From contig CM077116.1 of NCBI GenBank assembly GCA_039619475.1, forward strand, positions 464,069,576 through 464,133,575: a DNA stretch of 64,000 nt, read 5' to 3'. Each line of letters starts with the position of its first letter. The first letter of the stretch is position 1. The position numbers and the translations under genes are program-made. The DNA comes from Icerya purchasi (Eukaryota > Arthropoda > Insecta > Hemiptera > Monophlebidae). Below are positions 1-12,827 of this stretch, piece after piece. The notes under the pieces are model-generated. The model worked only from the letters and a program-made list of their open reading frames with translations. It was not told the DNA's origin and searched no databases.

Positions 1-1481
1 TAAAAAAATGACATTATTTTCCTTCACTCTGTGTGAAAGTTTTACACAGTAGAATTTGTGTAAATATCAAACAAATTCCTTTCCTAATTGTATACTCAAT
101 TAAAAAGTCCTTATTTCTATCATTCTGCTGAGATCGTTTTCTTTTACTTACTCTTGTGGGTTCTAAACATATTTCATGATTTTTAGCAAATTCTTCAATC
201 TGCTTCCATATTGTGTCAAATTGATTTCGGGTTTCTTCAAAACTCTTTATGATGCTCTCAATCATATCACTTGCTCGCCCAAGCGTAACACTTTTGTTTT
301 GGAAATATTTGCTCAGTGCATTGACCACTGAAAGTACTGAGTAAAACACATGTAAACAGATTACAAATTCTGGTTTCGTAATACAAGTCAGCAAACCAAG
401 GGCTTCTACTGCATGTTTATCTTGGTTTTTGTTGATCTCATGCTCTAAAGCTGTTTTAAGTATACCGTAGTTAGTTATCACTGATTTACAGTTTTCATAT
501 CGACAACTTCATCTTGTATTGTTCAGGCTCCTTATTTCACAAAGGGATTTTATGCCAAGAGCATCATGAATTTCCTGTAGGTGATCATTGTTACCGGGAT
601 ATGAAAAATGGATGGAAGAGCTTCGATACTATTAAAAAACATTGTTGCCGATGAGACATTTGCACATGAATCCACAATGACTAGATTAAGTTTGTGTGTT
701 AGGTAGTGTATGTAAATCGCATAAAGGTACACTTCTTTTATAATTGTCTGCAGGCCGTTATGTTTACCTGACATCACACTGGCTCCATCATATGACTGAG
801 CAGTTATTGGAATATTCTATAAGCCACAATTTTTTATAAAATTCAAAATTATTGTAGTCAAGCTCTTGGCATTTCTACTTGTGAAACAGTCTATAAAGCC
901 CAGAAATGTTTCTTCAATTTCAAATTCGTTGGTATACTTCACTGTAATAAACAGTTTTTCTTCTTTGTAGCGCCTGGTTTCATCATCCATTATCGAAAAG
1001 AAACCGCCCGCCTTGATTTCATTTACGATTCCTTCTACAGTGAGCTGTTTAATAATGTCAATAATTTCATTTTGTATCTTAGGACTGCAATAACTTACGT
1101 GCTTTTCTAAGTGTTTCGAAAATGTATCGTCATACTTGGCAAACAATTGAGTCATTTCTATGAAATTTCCTTTATTTTTTGAATCTGAATCTTCACGATG
1201 TCCCCTTAAAGCCAAACCTTGACGTAAGAGGTATAGAATTACATCTATAATTTTTAATAAACTGTCCTGGTTCTACACAATTTCCCGCTTTATGTCGTGA
1301 ACGAATTTGTTTAACTACAGTTGGCTTTTGATGCAACTGTGTTAAATTGCTCTCTTAGAATGAGCCAAAATTCAAATGCGCTCAGTTTTTCGTTTTTTCT
1401 TTTTTTTTTTTACACTTTTTATTAATAAAAAATTCTGGGGTGAGCATGACTCACTTGGCCCTCCCCCTAGTTATGCCAATG
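1..1481 (-). pseudogene. hAT-type transposase relic (ZMYM1/DUF4371-like), truncated by window edge
   Basis: Read on the minus strand, about 440 codons match the domesticated-looking hAT transposases usually annotated as zinc finger MYM-type protein 1-like. In order they show LALRGHRED (near 1215), a KYD segment, SPKIQNEIIDII, FFSIMDDET (the catalytic-type D region, near 1000), SYDGASVMSGKHNG (near 770) and a HKLNLVIVDSC segment (near 680). The frame is broken by a shift near 1225, a TAG at 817-819, a shift near 600 and a TGA at 509-511 that replaces an expected tryptophan. Reading upstream extends coding to about 1340. A hAT-like terminus (CATTGGCATAACTAGG on the minus strand) begins at 1481; the other end lies outside the window, so the target duplication cannot be checked. 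The family assignment is firm; the exact end is an inference. Confidence 0.85.
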
Positions 1482-1489
1482 ACAATAGT

Positions 1490-4400
1490 TCTACTAGATA
1501 TTAATGATACACTGTAGTAGATACTAATAGACTCATTTCTATTGTTTCAACTAATGAATTATGGTTATAAATTAATTAAATAACAATAATATTAGTAAAA
1601 AATAAAAACCCTAAAAATTTGAGAAAGAAAGCTGTTCATTTTCATAATTATTGGGAGTGAAAAAAAATGAAATATTGAAATTCAATAAATGCCTAAGCGC
1701 GACGTAAATAAAATGTTGAATAAGTGTTGTATTTTATTTTCGATTTTTCTTTCGAAATTTAGAACAAGTTTACATTTAAAAATTTGAAATATACAGTATG
1801 TAAATTTCAGTTCAAAATTGATCAGAAAAAATAGGTAGTAATCAGATTTTGAACTTTGCTGATAAACTAGAATTTACTTTAAAAAAAAAAAGGTATATTG
1901 TATGATAGTGATTTATTTATCATTTTTTTATCATTTATTCGTGTTTACTATTTATATTTACGTGAGTAACTGAAATATAAATTTAATAATCTAGTGGAAA
2001 ACAATTATTGCGCGTGAAAACTGCTTAGTAATTAAAAAGGAATTAGTTAATTTTTTAAAAATATTAAATGCTAAAAAAGGGAAATAGTAAATAAATTTTT
2101 ACAGTGAAATTTTTATGTGATAAATGACAGAGAGATAATTTTTTTGATGTTGTTGAAACATTATAGTGATTATGCACGTTCGTAAGAGTTTTCTTCAGTA
2201 ATAACGAAGAGAGATGAAGGATTTAACAATATATTTCGGCTATAGAAAGCATTTTACTACTACCTGAAAATTGGAAGATCAGTTTTTAAATTGAAATTAA
2301 CTTTTACATAATTTTTAGCATAACATTTATAATAAAGATATTAAAAATTATATTGACGGTGTTTTTGTTTTCCAAATCCTTGAAGGATATAGTGTCCTTC
2401 ACCAAACACACTCCTTGAGAAGCGACCATGAAGACAACTTCAAATTAAATCAGTAATTACGTGTTTTTTAATAATTTAGCTATTTTTGAGTACGTTTAAA
2501 AAATAAATCTAGTAAATTTGCAGGTACTTAAGGGGACAATACGTAGTTTTTCAGAGGTTTTTGAGCAATTTTCTTTTAAAATAGTATTAAATTTATTTCA
2601 CGCTGTGCGTTGGTGTAACGAGGAACGAGATTTAAACTACGTAGTTCTACATGAACTGGAACGTTTCGGGGAAGAGTATCAGTTTTTGAAGTATCGTTAT
2701 CGTTTTCTTCGTTATCGCTGTACGATGAACTAATAGTTTGGCTTGGTGTTGGTCGTACTGTTGTGTGTTTTTGAGCGCGCTGTTTTCTTTATTTTGTGTT
2801 TGTTTACATTGTCAAGCTATTTATGATTGCGGTTTTATTTAGTTATTAATTTTGTGAATATATATTTTTCTTTATTTATACTGAAGATTAAACGGTTGTC
2901 CGGAGTTTTTTCACGCGTCACGGTAAAGTATACCGATAATTTTGTTATTTTAAATATTTTAATTTTGTTTGTAAAATAATATTCCGGGTTATTCCAGAAA
3001 GCTTAATAGATGTAATAGCTGTCGTTTAATGGATGATCTTTTATTATTTAAAATTTCGTAATGATTTCTGAGATTATTTTTTTCTTTTTTCTTTTTCATT
3101 AACGGTTTAAAATCTAGGATTTTTTTTGCAGATTTAATTTGATTACTAGTCGCAGAAAAGGACGAAATAATGATTACAAATTAATTGAAAACACGTTAAT
3201 TTCATGCATTTAATATTTAAACGCGTTTTGTATTAATTTATTGTTATTTCAATTAGCACGTTTAATTTATTGAACTATATTTTAATAAATCTAATTTGAT
3301 TAACATACTTCAAAAAAAGTTACACTCGAGGAAAAAAATAAGTTTCGTGATTTTTTTAAATTTTTATTTTGTAGCGTACTTTTTTTTTTTTTTTTTTTTG
3401 TCGTTTTACTATAGAGGGTTATAAGAAGTTACCTTTAAAAATAATTTCGTTTTCAGTGGCGTTATTTTCCAAGTATATTTTCTCCGAATAATAATATCAG
3501 AATTACTTTAAAATTAATAATTCGTCCGTAGAAAAATATCGTACACGGTATATACATATAACCGATTTGTAGAAAAGAGTATAATGATCACGGTTAAGGT
3601 CAATATATTTAGCTTATCATTTCACGCTACAGTAATGGAGATGATGATCGGTGGTGCTTACGGCATTGTTTTAATGACACATTTTCTCGTGTGATAATTG
3701 TTCCGACACACTGTTAATTTGAAATCATTCATCACATCTCTGCTTTAATAATCTGACACTTTAAATTTTAAGCGCTCTTTTTGTTTTCTTAATATATGTT
3801 CTCACGAGCCACTTCGAAAATTGGCAAATTGATATTTAAATGATACACACTCACCGAAAAATGTATAACATAATGCTGCGAATTAAAAACTGAAACTCGA
3901 GAAGGACTCGAATAGCGCTAAAGCTGGTATATTTTGATTTACTCTTTAATATTGTGCTAAAAAATTGTTTGCATACATGAAACTTGGAAGTTATTGTTTT
4001 GTACAAATTGTATTGTTGTCGTTAGACTAAAATATTATCCCCCTTCTTCCCACAGGCACATATACATTTACCGCAGGACGTATTCAAACTAAATATGTGT
4101 AATAAGTAATTAAGCGTTTTTAAGTTTTCAAAAAATACTTAGGTAAGAAGACTTTTTGTGTATGTTTGTATTTAGATAGGCGCGCATCAAGTGAAATTGT
4201 AAGGTTAATGTGTTTATTTGGCAGCATTGTTTGCGGCATTTAGAAAACGCTGATTTTTAACACTGAAAAGATTTAAATTTTTTTTAAATGTAACGTTTAT
4301 AAAAGAACAGTGTTATCGCTGCTATTGTTCGTTTTTAATCTCGGACGGTATTATATGGCGTTGTGATATATCTTTATATTAAGTCGTTAAATAAAGACAT

Positions 4401-4770
4401 GATTTTTGAAGGCAATGTACGAATACACTTTTATTTCTTTTTTTTTTTTTTTTTTTTTTTTGACTATTTCGTCGATGGTAACTGATGCTTTGGTCAAGAA
4501 ATTGAAAACGTTTCAGAATTTAACCTGAAGTAATGAGTATAAAAAATATTAGACCCAGACCCTTTTTAAATACACGTGTTATTGAATTTTGTTTGTTTAT
4601 TCAGTTTTTTGCAATTCCAAGTTTTGATATTTGGCCTACTTTTTTATTTATACATATTCGTGAAGTAGAGCGTTCGGCAGTTTGTAGTTCGTGAGCCTTA
4701 TACGGCTTTTCGAAATGGTAATTACTCAGAACATGTTTTGAAGCAAAGATTAAATATGAAAAACATTCGG
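1490..4770. other. anonymous AT-rich DNA, no gene seen
   Basis: I see no conserved protein motif on either strand. The stretch holds T-runs (a run of about 20 near 3381-3400 and another near 4438-4460) and many short A/T tracts. A 71-codon frame at 2518-2733 has no recognisable content and is probably chance. Confidence 0.5.
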
Positions 4771-4773
4771 GGA

Positions 4774-4838
4774 GCTTTTTCGTATAACTTTTTTGTATAG
4801 CTTTTTCGTATAGCTTTTTCGTATAGCTTTTTCGTATA
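4774..4838. repeat. 13-bp tandem repeat, five copies
   Basis: The unit GCTTTTTCGTATA repeats five times head to tail; the second copy differs at two positions. Translated on the minus strand it gives a repeating KSYTK-type peptide, which is an effect of the repeat rather than evidence of coding. Confidence 0.9.
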
Positions 4839-4839
4839 G

Positions 4840-5939
4840 TTCGGAATATGAAAAAAGCGGTAAAATTTTGATTTAAAAAAAAAAAAAGTGTTGTAAAATA
4901 CGCCAATTGGTATAATAGTGTTCAATTGTTAACAATTGGGAAAACGAAAAAGGCTATTTTTTGCAATGATTTAAGTAACGCGAAACTTTCATTTTTTATT
5001 CATCACTTTCGGAATCTTAATCAGTAGCGTTAATTTGGATAAAAAATAAGGATCAGTGATAAATTTACAAATTTAAAAGTGAAACAAGAAAAGTAGAATA
5101 AAAGACTACCACCAGATGAAAAATGTCGAAATTTTAATGACGGAAGTAATACATACGGAAAAGCGATTTTGGGGTTCACAGCCAGTCAGCTGCAGTTGCA
5201 TTCGGTGTTACATACATTTTTAGTTCCGCTGTAAGCGAACTATTGCTAACCGTGAGAATTTTATTAAAATAGCGAGAAAGCTAAAATTTTCCGTCTGATA
5301 TTCAGAAGGTTACAGACCAATAATTCCGAAACTTACCGTAACGGTAAGTTCTGTATTCTTTCCATAGTCTTGTCCAGTAATTGTGTCGTTTCTTTCTATT
5401 TCTAAAAAATTTTTATTATTCTATTATTTTTTTAACGCAGTACTTAATATGCGGTTCTTCACTGTAAAACGATTATCGACCTTTGGTTTCGAGGATTTGC
5501 ATTTTCAAAATACGAGTGTTAGATACGGAGAATATAAGAGAACATTATGTACAATTAGGAGCAAACTGGATTAAGCGAACCGGCGGGAGAAACTGATTCG
5601 AGCCGCAGTAAGGTGCGAAGTACGACGTCCATGTAGGCACAGAAACATTTTTCATATTAACCGAACGTTGTATCAAAAAAAAAAAAGCTTCACCACTCAA
5701 AAGCAGTGTTTTCTAAAAATTAATATTCTACACAGTTATACGAGGTTTTTTTTTTTTTTTTTTAATTAAAAAAAATAAAAACAAGTCAAGTTAAACATAA
5801 TGTTTCGTGGGTCGAGAATTCCGTGTGTTAACTTAATTTACATTTATATAATACTAAATTCGGAACAAGAAATCTGATTTTTCGTGCTCATAAAGAGACA
5901 CACGTCATTTTACGCGCGTTTTTGAACTTTTCGCTAACT
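4840..5939. other. anonymous DNA, no gene seen
   Basis: No recognisable coding or mobile-element motif. It contains a T-run near 5744-5762 and a (weak) 63-codon frame at 5383-5574 without recognisable similarity. Confidence 0.4.
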
Positions 5940-6575
5940 TCAAAAGTTTCGTTAAGGTAATGAAATACGGTTTCGTTTCCGACAAATATCTTTCGATCGA
6001 TACATCACATGCTCGGGGAAAAAATATTTTTTTCAAAAATTTTGATCTTTCGGCGCACGCCGGGGGTCTAAATATAAAGTTGTGTAAGCTCGGCTATAGT
6101 TTTTCTACAAAGCAGTCCTTTAGGAGTATATGTTTGAGATACGTTTTGGTTTCCCCAACTTTTTTACTCGGGCTATTACTTACGTGAACATTCTTTTTTT
6201 TTGCTGTTTTTTTTTTTGGCTAAATAATTTTTTAACCGCAATTTTTCGATTTCATGAAAAAGAGCTTCCGCGTTTTGTTTTATATCTTGAATTTTTCTTA
6301 AATGGTTATCTGGTGATGAGTTATGAATTTTTTAAGGGTGATTTGCGAAGGCGTTTTGAATTTCATATTATATTTTGTTGGCGGTTTTTTGTGTTTTTTG
6401 CCGCCCGGAGTGATCATCGGTTAATTTGAAGTTGTAGATGTGGTTTTATAGAGAATTTTAATTGTAATTTATGATCCAATTTCGGAATTAATAAGTCAAA
6501 CTGTTGGGTTTTAATATGTTTTTCCAACCATCCTACTATTAGGATTATTCTGAATATTATACGTGTACGGAATCT
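5940..6575. repeat. unnamed dispersed repeat, copy A
   Basis: This stretch is co-linear with 36290-36830 in the same orientation. The clearest shared block is GGGTCTAAATATAAAGTT at about 6064 and 36386. It is followed in both by a CGGCTATA segment, an ATGTTTRAGATRYRTTTTG segment, a TTCATATTATAT segment, a GTAATTTATGATCCAATTT-like segment and finally ACGTGTAYGGAAT. No protein motif was recognised, and the frames at 5960-6187 and 6130-6429 are probably chance. No terminal repeats were located, so the limits are approximate. Confidence 0.7.
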
Positions 6576-8020
6576 TAAAAAAATCGAAATGTATATTATA
6601 GTGACATAATTACAAGACGGTAATTTTGCTGTAAACTGATTGGTTTTTTACAAATTGTTCGAGTTATTCTAAATCATTTTTAAAAAAGAAAGGTTATTTG
6701 GTACACTTTTAGATCGTGATTCCATTGTTTGCTCATTTATCGTTTTCGTCATTGTTTCTACGCTGTTCGTTAAAATAACAATAATTTCAATGTTTCCATT
6801 AACATTATGGGGGGAGGGGTGGATATTCTTTTAAAATCAACAAAATTCGATAAGTAATCAGCCCCATGTTTCAGTTGTGTTTATTTCAATATATGAAACC
6901 GAATTCAGAAATTCAAATTTTTCCAAGTTATGATAATTGTTTGTTTTCATCAAATTTCAGACAAAAAATTATTTAAAGTAAACTGTTACTGCAAATTATA
7001 TACGTTTATTTAAAAATGAAAATATACAATTCTCAACGGAAATATTAAATAATTAATTTTGTTGCAAATTTTTCAGCTGTTTTAGCTAAAAAATTTACTA
7101 GGAGTATGGGAAAAAAATCTGAAAAATTTATTTACAGTGTAATATTTTTTTGTCCCTTTAGGGGCAGGAATCCGCCGGAAAGCGTTGGTTGCGGTCGTAA
7201 ACAAGGTCAAAGACTAAAACATTAACTTAATTACGAAATTGAATGGTTCTTTGGCGCTAATTATTTTTCACACGCTAAATTCTGGTATTGGTTATTTATA
7301 GTAGCGAGCAGCATACTGACTTGTGTAGAAACGCTCTAAATTATTGAGACAATCAATTGGCTCAGGGAAATTTTCGATAAATATACCTGCAAACAGAATG
7401 TCGGAAATTTTTCCCGATATTGGTAAAATTCTGTAAAGAAACGCAGTCGAACCACCTTGAATGTTGGATTCGTTTTGAATGTTTTGCGCAAGTTAGTGCG
7501 TGGTATTAGATGCAGTCTTTTTATCAGTCTTTAGAAGTTCGCATAAGGTTGACTAGCTTGTTTCTCTGGTTACTTTTCGTTTTGAAAATTTTTAGTTATG
7601 AGGAAACCGTATTTTTTGACAAATTCTTGAAACGTTTAACGATAAATTGCGTTTTTTTATTTTGTCCCAAGATTTGACTTAGAAAATTAGGACCCGTAGC
7701 AGTTTATTATATTTGAATTTCTTTTTTTTTTTAAGGGGGGGTTAAGAAAAAAACGAACTTTACTTTTTTTTATTTATCAACGTACTTTGACTTTAGAAAA
7801 CAAATAATAAGGCGAGCACTGCAACTTTTTTACGTATTACAATTTTCACATTTGTAATTGATCATCAAAATTGCATTGCCGCGCGACGAACTGTATCTAG
7901 GGTGTGGATGACTTCATTATTTGCTCTTAATGAATCATTATTATTATTATTATTATTAGCCATAAACGATAAAGTTGCACAATATATATTGAAATAAAAT
8001 ATTATTAAAGAAAAAACTTA
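6576..8020. other. anonymous DNA, no gene seen
   Basis: No recognised motif. It holds a short (ATT)n tract near 7937-7958 and a G-rich patch near 6809-6822. Confidence 0.4.
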
Positions 8021-8024
8021 TAAA

Positions 8025-8322
8025 CTAGCCCTGAAAACGGGCAAAGACCGCTTTCAATCGATTCCACTCTAGTCTGTCATAAGCCATCCGTTGATACTGT
8101 TTGTGTTTTAGCATTTTAACGATACTGTCCTCCCATTTGATTTCAGGTCTTCCTCTTTTCTTCTTCCCATAAACAGTCTAATCTGTTATTTTCTTAGTCC
8201 ATCTCGTAGAATCCATTCTTGCAATATGTCTTGCCCAATCCCATATTTTCCTTCCTATTGCCCAAATGAAGTTGTCATTAACTTTTAATTTATTTGTAAT
8301 AATTTTCATGTTTATTTTATCT
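8025..8322 (-). pseudogene. LINE reverse transcriptase C-terminal fragment
   Basis: The minus strand reads almost 100 residues ending in a stop at 8025-8027. It contains ARHIARMDSTRWTKKITD, then one in-frame TAG, then KKKRGRPEIKWEDSI and AYDRLEWNRLKAVFARFQG. The R-GRP-x-x-(R/K)W-x-D signature followed by a DR-x-x-W segment is the usual carboxy terminus of non-LTR reverse transcriptases in arthropods. Everything upstream of this tail is missing or unreadable. Confidence 0.8.
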
Positions 8323-8909
8323 TTTAATTTTTTTTTTGATTTTTTCGGCTTATCCAATATGCCCCAGTTTAAGAAATTAGGAAAAAATCTACGTTCTTAA
8401 TACGGTTAGAGATAGAGTAAACAAAGTAGGGAAATCAACTATACAAGACGAAGAAAGAGGGAAAAATGAAAGCTGAAGTAAATAAAGCTTGCATGAGTTA
8501 TAAGTCTTTTTACATTTCAAATGTTTTTATACTTAAGGAATGTGTTGGAACTCTGCGTGAAATAGAAAGAGGACTTTTATAAACAAACTTATCAAAAAAT
8601 AAAAGAAGGGTGACATTTTCCTACAGTCTACTGTTTTCTAATAATTAAAAACTGCGTTCACTTTAAAGAAAAAATATTGTATTTTTTGATTCAATTTTCG
8701 TCTTTCCGCTGCATGTGTTAAACTTTTGTTTTCGACCAAACCTTTAGAAGTACATTACATTTAACAGATAACACTTCTGGTATGAAAAAAAGGACTGTAA
8801 TGTCAACAATTAACATAAGGAACAAAAAAAAAAAAGGAAAAGAAAAAAAAGTCGCTTACTGAGAATTTAAAACGTTTAACTGATCCGGTGACAACACCGA
8901 ATGTATCTG

Positions 8910-9008
8910 AAATATGCGGTATGCAGATGACATAGTGTTAATTGCAGATAGTATTCCGAAGTTACAAGACATGCTGAACAAAATAGCAGCAAAAGAGAAG
9001 GTCACGTA
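8910..9008 (+). pseudogene. LINE reverse transcriptase fragment with YADD motif
   Basis: The plus strand reads MRYADDIVLIADSIPKLQ followed by DMLNKIAAKEK and then a stop. The YADD box followed by a hydrophobic strand and an amphipathic helix is the reverse-transcriptase palm signature of LINEs. It lies on the strand opposite to the LINE tail at 8025-8322, so the two come from different insertions or an inversion. Flanking sequence could not be read as RT. Confidence 0.7.
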
Positions 9009-9009
9009 G

Positions 9010-12000
9010 ACGAAAAATATTTTGGCTGTCAGATATGAGGGGTTGGTACAGATGCTATACAACCGAATTAGAAGAAGCCGCGCAATCTAAATCAACAATA
9101 GCCACGATGATCGCCCAACTGCGGACGGAGGAGGCGGAATGAGGAATTAGGCGAATTTGTAATCGACTGTAAAAGTACATTACTGGCAATGCCATCTCAC
9201 AAGCATCTGTTTTAAAAAAGAACGGCTAACTTATGCAATCGAAGGAAAATAGAAGACAATTAAATAAAATATATAATTTTAAAGTTTTTCAAAAAAAATT
9301 TCAGATACTTTAATTCCGATTGCAGAAGGGGCAAATGCTAAACAACAACGTGATAATTAGTTTAAAATCGAAAGGATATGTCATTGTTCGTCCGGTCACA
9401 CGTTTTTCGATACGGGATAGTCAGGAACTAGAGCGTAGGTTAGGTGCCGCACGACAAACTGTCGATATTATTAAATCGGAGGGCATTTTATATAGGAGGA
9501 AAAAAAATATATATGTAAAAAATAGAATAAAAGAAGGCGAAGGATGTACCGTGTGCGGAAGATGGTGCTGCAGCCAAAAGAAGTGGAAACAGATCAACTA
9601 GACGTACTATGCTGCTTATAATGACGCGAAGGAAGTCTGATATCTTGATTAGATCGGAGATTGAAACAGGCGTTTAACGGATCTCGCCTTTAATTCCGGA
9701 TGGAAATTTATGAAAACGTCTCCTTCCTGCAGGTCTTTGATATTTTACTCGCTATTGCCGACAAAAGAAACCTTTGAATTTTGCGAAGTAAAAGTACTAG
9801 CTTTCTATTTATTTACGTATAAAAAATTTTGTTTTTAATGCACCTTTTTTATTGATGTCATTAAGGGGACGATTACACTTCACGTCCAAAGTTAATGGTG
9901 CGTATTGAATGAAGTACAGTGGTACTTTGAAATGTCTCGACCGTTAACCGCAGTGTCGCTGTATTATGTTTAGATCGGCCTATAGAATTTTCAGTTCCGT
10001 ACACTTTCCCTTATTATCTGTTTCGCGCGTCCGTTCACCATGGTAGAACACGCAGTGTATTTATTGTACACAAATCGGCGATGCGATTTTGAACTATATA
10101 ATAAGCCGCGAGCGTTGGAAAACTTTCGCTTATTTACATTCATGCAGTTTAGAGTGTGCGTCCGTTTTAGTAACAGAGAATTGTTTAACGTCGACTCTGT
10201 TTAGTATGCTACCGTGTCAAAACGTGGGTATATATATATGTGTATTTATGTGTATAATATATATATATATATATATATACATACATATCCTTTTGCTTTT
10301 TATGATTGAACAGCAGCATAATGCGCAGTGTAAGTTGATGCTGTTGTGGGTACGAAATGAATAATGAAATTGTTTCACTTGTTCGAGCGTGAAATGGAAA
10401 ATAAATAATTATAAGCGTTTCAATGAAAAGTGGCGATCTTTTAATTATTAAAACCGCAGCTGTGCCTGTAAGAAGATTTCGAGAATTATTTTAAAGTGAA
10501 GAATTATTAATGGAAGCAGAGATACGAACAGATCAGAGTATAATCGGATTGTCGGCCGTAATAGCTAGGACTCGTTAAGTGTGTAATCCCAAAATGGGAT
10601 TTCTCATGTGAACCACGACACACACGCGGGAACCGAGAAATAGATTAATAAGATAAAATAATGAATAATTGTAAACATAAATAACATAATTGAAGAACTA
10701 TATAGATATACAGGAAAAGCTGACGGAAATATTCTGTTTTTACCCGTCGGTCGAAAAGAAAATAAAACAGATATTAGTAAAAACGAATACAGTTCGAGTA
10801 TATGCGATCTGAATCTGAAAGAGAATGTGATTTAAGTTTCCTTCAGATATTCGAATAATGTATTCTGCGATCGTTTTTACTGATACGATTTCTTTCTTTT
10901 TTTTTTCAGGTGAAGAGCGGATATTCTCGAAATCGTTTTTATCATATTTCATTTCTTATTAATTTTTAAGATGTTCAATTTTTTATTTATTATTTTTCGT
11001 TAATTATCCGGTTAATGAGCGGGATGTATACAGAGCAGAGACATGAATTTTCTTCGAATTACTGGTAAATAGGTCGAATAAAAAAATAAACAGTTTTGTT
11101 ATTTATCGCTTTCGACGTTGGTCAGAGGCGTTTTCTAGAAAGATTACATTTGGAGGGACGTGTACAATTTATGAATGTCGATTGCAAATACTGATTTTTT
11201 CGAATTTACTCCAGCCTTTAGTATTATGCTGACTTTTTTTTTTTTTTATTTTTTTTAAATTTCAGCCGAAACTGTACGAAATTTTGTATTTTTAATTTTT
11301 CGACCAGAACCGGAATTTCGCAGCAGAAGTCGAATGAACTAAAAAGCCTTTGATGTCCGAATCGTTGATTAAAAACTAAATTTATATTACAACATTTTCA
11401 AAAAATACTGATCGGAAAAATCGCTGATAGCATTTTCCTGTGTCCTACCGATAGTACGCCCCTGTATATGACCATCCTTTCGTTTGCGTGCTGGGTTCTC
11501 TTATTGTTAGTGTTACTCGAAAAACCCCGTAGAACGGTTTGTGCAGTAACGTTAAATATCGCGAATGAACGCGTAATCCGGTTATTAATCGGAATCCATT
11601 AAAATAGTCACCACCGTCATCTTGAAGAGACATTATTTTAAAAAGCGACGTAGATATCTTCAATTCCAGTACAGAAAACTACGTTCATGCAAAATTTCAG
11701 TTTACCTGAGTAGTTTTCATGTTAAAAAATAACGTATTCCACAACACACACGCTCACCAACACCGCCAGATTTTTATTAATTAACACACAGAGAGATTTA
11801 TAGATTATTGGCGGAGGTATAAATGATGAAATTTTTTCAACTTCTCTTCTAGCTCAGTACCAAGTTTTACATTTACCTTGTCAGTGCGTTTTTACCTAGT
11901 GCCGACATTAGCTAAGGTAGTGTTTACTTCTTGGGACCGTCCGTTTTTTCGATACGTTTTCCCGTTTCTTCCTGTAGTAATTCATTTTGATTTTCGAGAC

Positions 12001-12340
12001 GGGTCTGTTTATGGTCAATTTAAATCAGTCGCAATGCGTACACATTAGTTTATTTTGTTGCGGCCTCGTCACTAAATAACAAACTGTGGATTTTGCAGCG
12101 CGAATTCTTTGTCAAAGTCGTTTAGCCAGCTTGATTGGACGAGGATCGGAGCTAATTAGGACTGCTTAGCGCTTTTCTCGTCGGTTAATTACGAATACTA
12201 CGATATATTCTAACGCTTTTCAACCTTTTCTATCCGAGAAGTTCCGTTTTAAGTTTTGGTGTCGGACTCATATACTTCCTGATTTTCTAATCAACTTTTC
12301 TTTCATCTTTCTCTATTTCACTCGTTCTCCCATCTTGTTC
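9010..12340. other. mostly anonymous DNA with one (TA)/(TATG) microsatellite
   Basis: A TA-rich microsatellite occupies about 10228-10287. A 93-codon frame at 9320-9601 contains a CTVCGRWCC cluster but no recognised domain. No other gene or mobile-element signature was seen. Confidence 0.4.
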
Positions 12341-12345
12341 TTGGT

Positions 12346-12680
12346 TTGATAACTTACCTTCCTTGCTGTGCTGCATTATTTTGCTCCCTATGTCGGGATT
12401 GCGTTTTAATTACAGATTCCTTAGTGTCTTTATCTCTTTTCTCTTACAGGCTCTTTTTATTGTACATCCTCCCGATGGTAATCATGAGTGTAATTCTGAT
12501 CATATCCTTTTTTCGAATGTCCCGCTCTGTTATTTAAACGGTTCCTTCTTTACTCGTCATTCATAAAATTTAATATTACCACCATTCCTTTATAGTGCTG
12601 CATTCCTCCTTTCATTCCCATCGTCCTCTTTTGTTCCTCTCCTTGATTCCCACATTGTTTCTATTACTGATCGCTATGAC
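12346..12680 (+). pseudogene. LINE ORF2 extreme C-terminus (zinc-knuckle tail) relic
   Basis: Allowing frame changes, the plus strand reads DGNHECNSDHILFSN and then a leucine- and phenylalanine-rich tail ending near TAA at about 12690. The C-x-x-D-H-(I/V)-LF-x-C pattern is the post-RNase H or post-RT tail of Jockey-like LINEs. A better preserved relative with DANHVLFECSGLSRKRELL lies at 50600-50978. Only the 3' end of the element is present here. Confidence 0.6.
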
Positions 12681-12827
12681 TTTAAATAAATAATTATTTT
12701 TTTCGAACGTAGTTTAGCGGAACGAACCCCCCCAAAAACAAAAAATACCTTTTTGCCATCAAAAAATTTTTTTTTGGTAAGGACGGAAAGCGTTAATTTC
12801 ATAAGTGTGCGCGTTATGTGGATAGAG

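Noticed and set aside
4601..4925. Minus-strand frames with KSYTKK repeats
   Set aside because: Produced by the 13-bp tandem repeat; no other evidence of coding.
7937..7958. Short regularly repeated units that might suggest an array
   Set aside because: Simple (ATT)n tract. No CRISPR-like repeat-spacer structure occurs anywhere in the window.
9320..9601. 93-codon frame with a CTVCGRWCC cluster
   Set aside because: Single short frame without recognised domain or convincing splice context; no support beyond the open frame.
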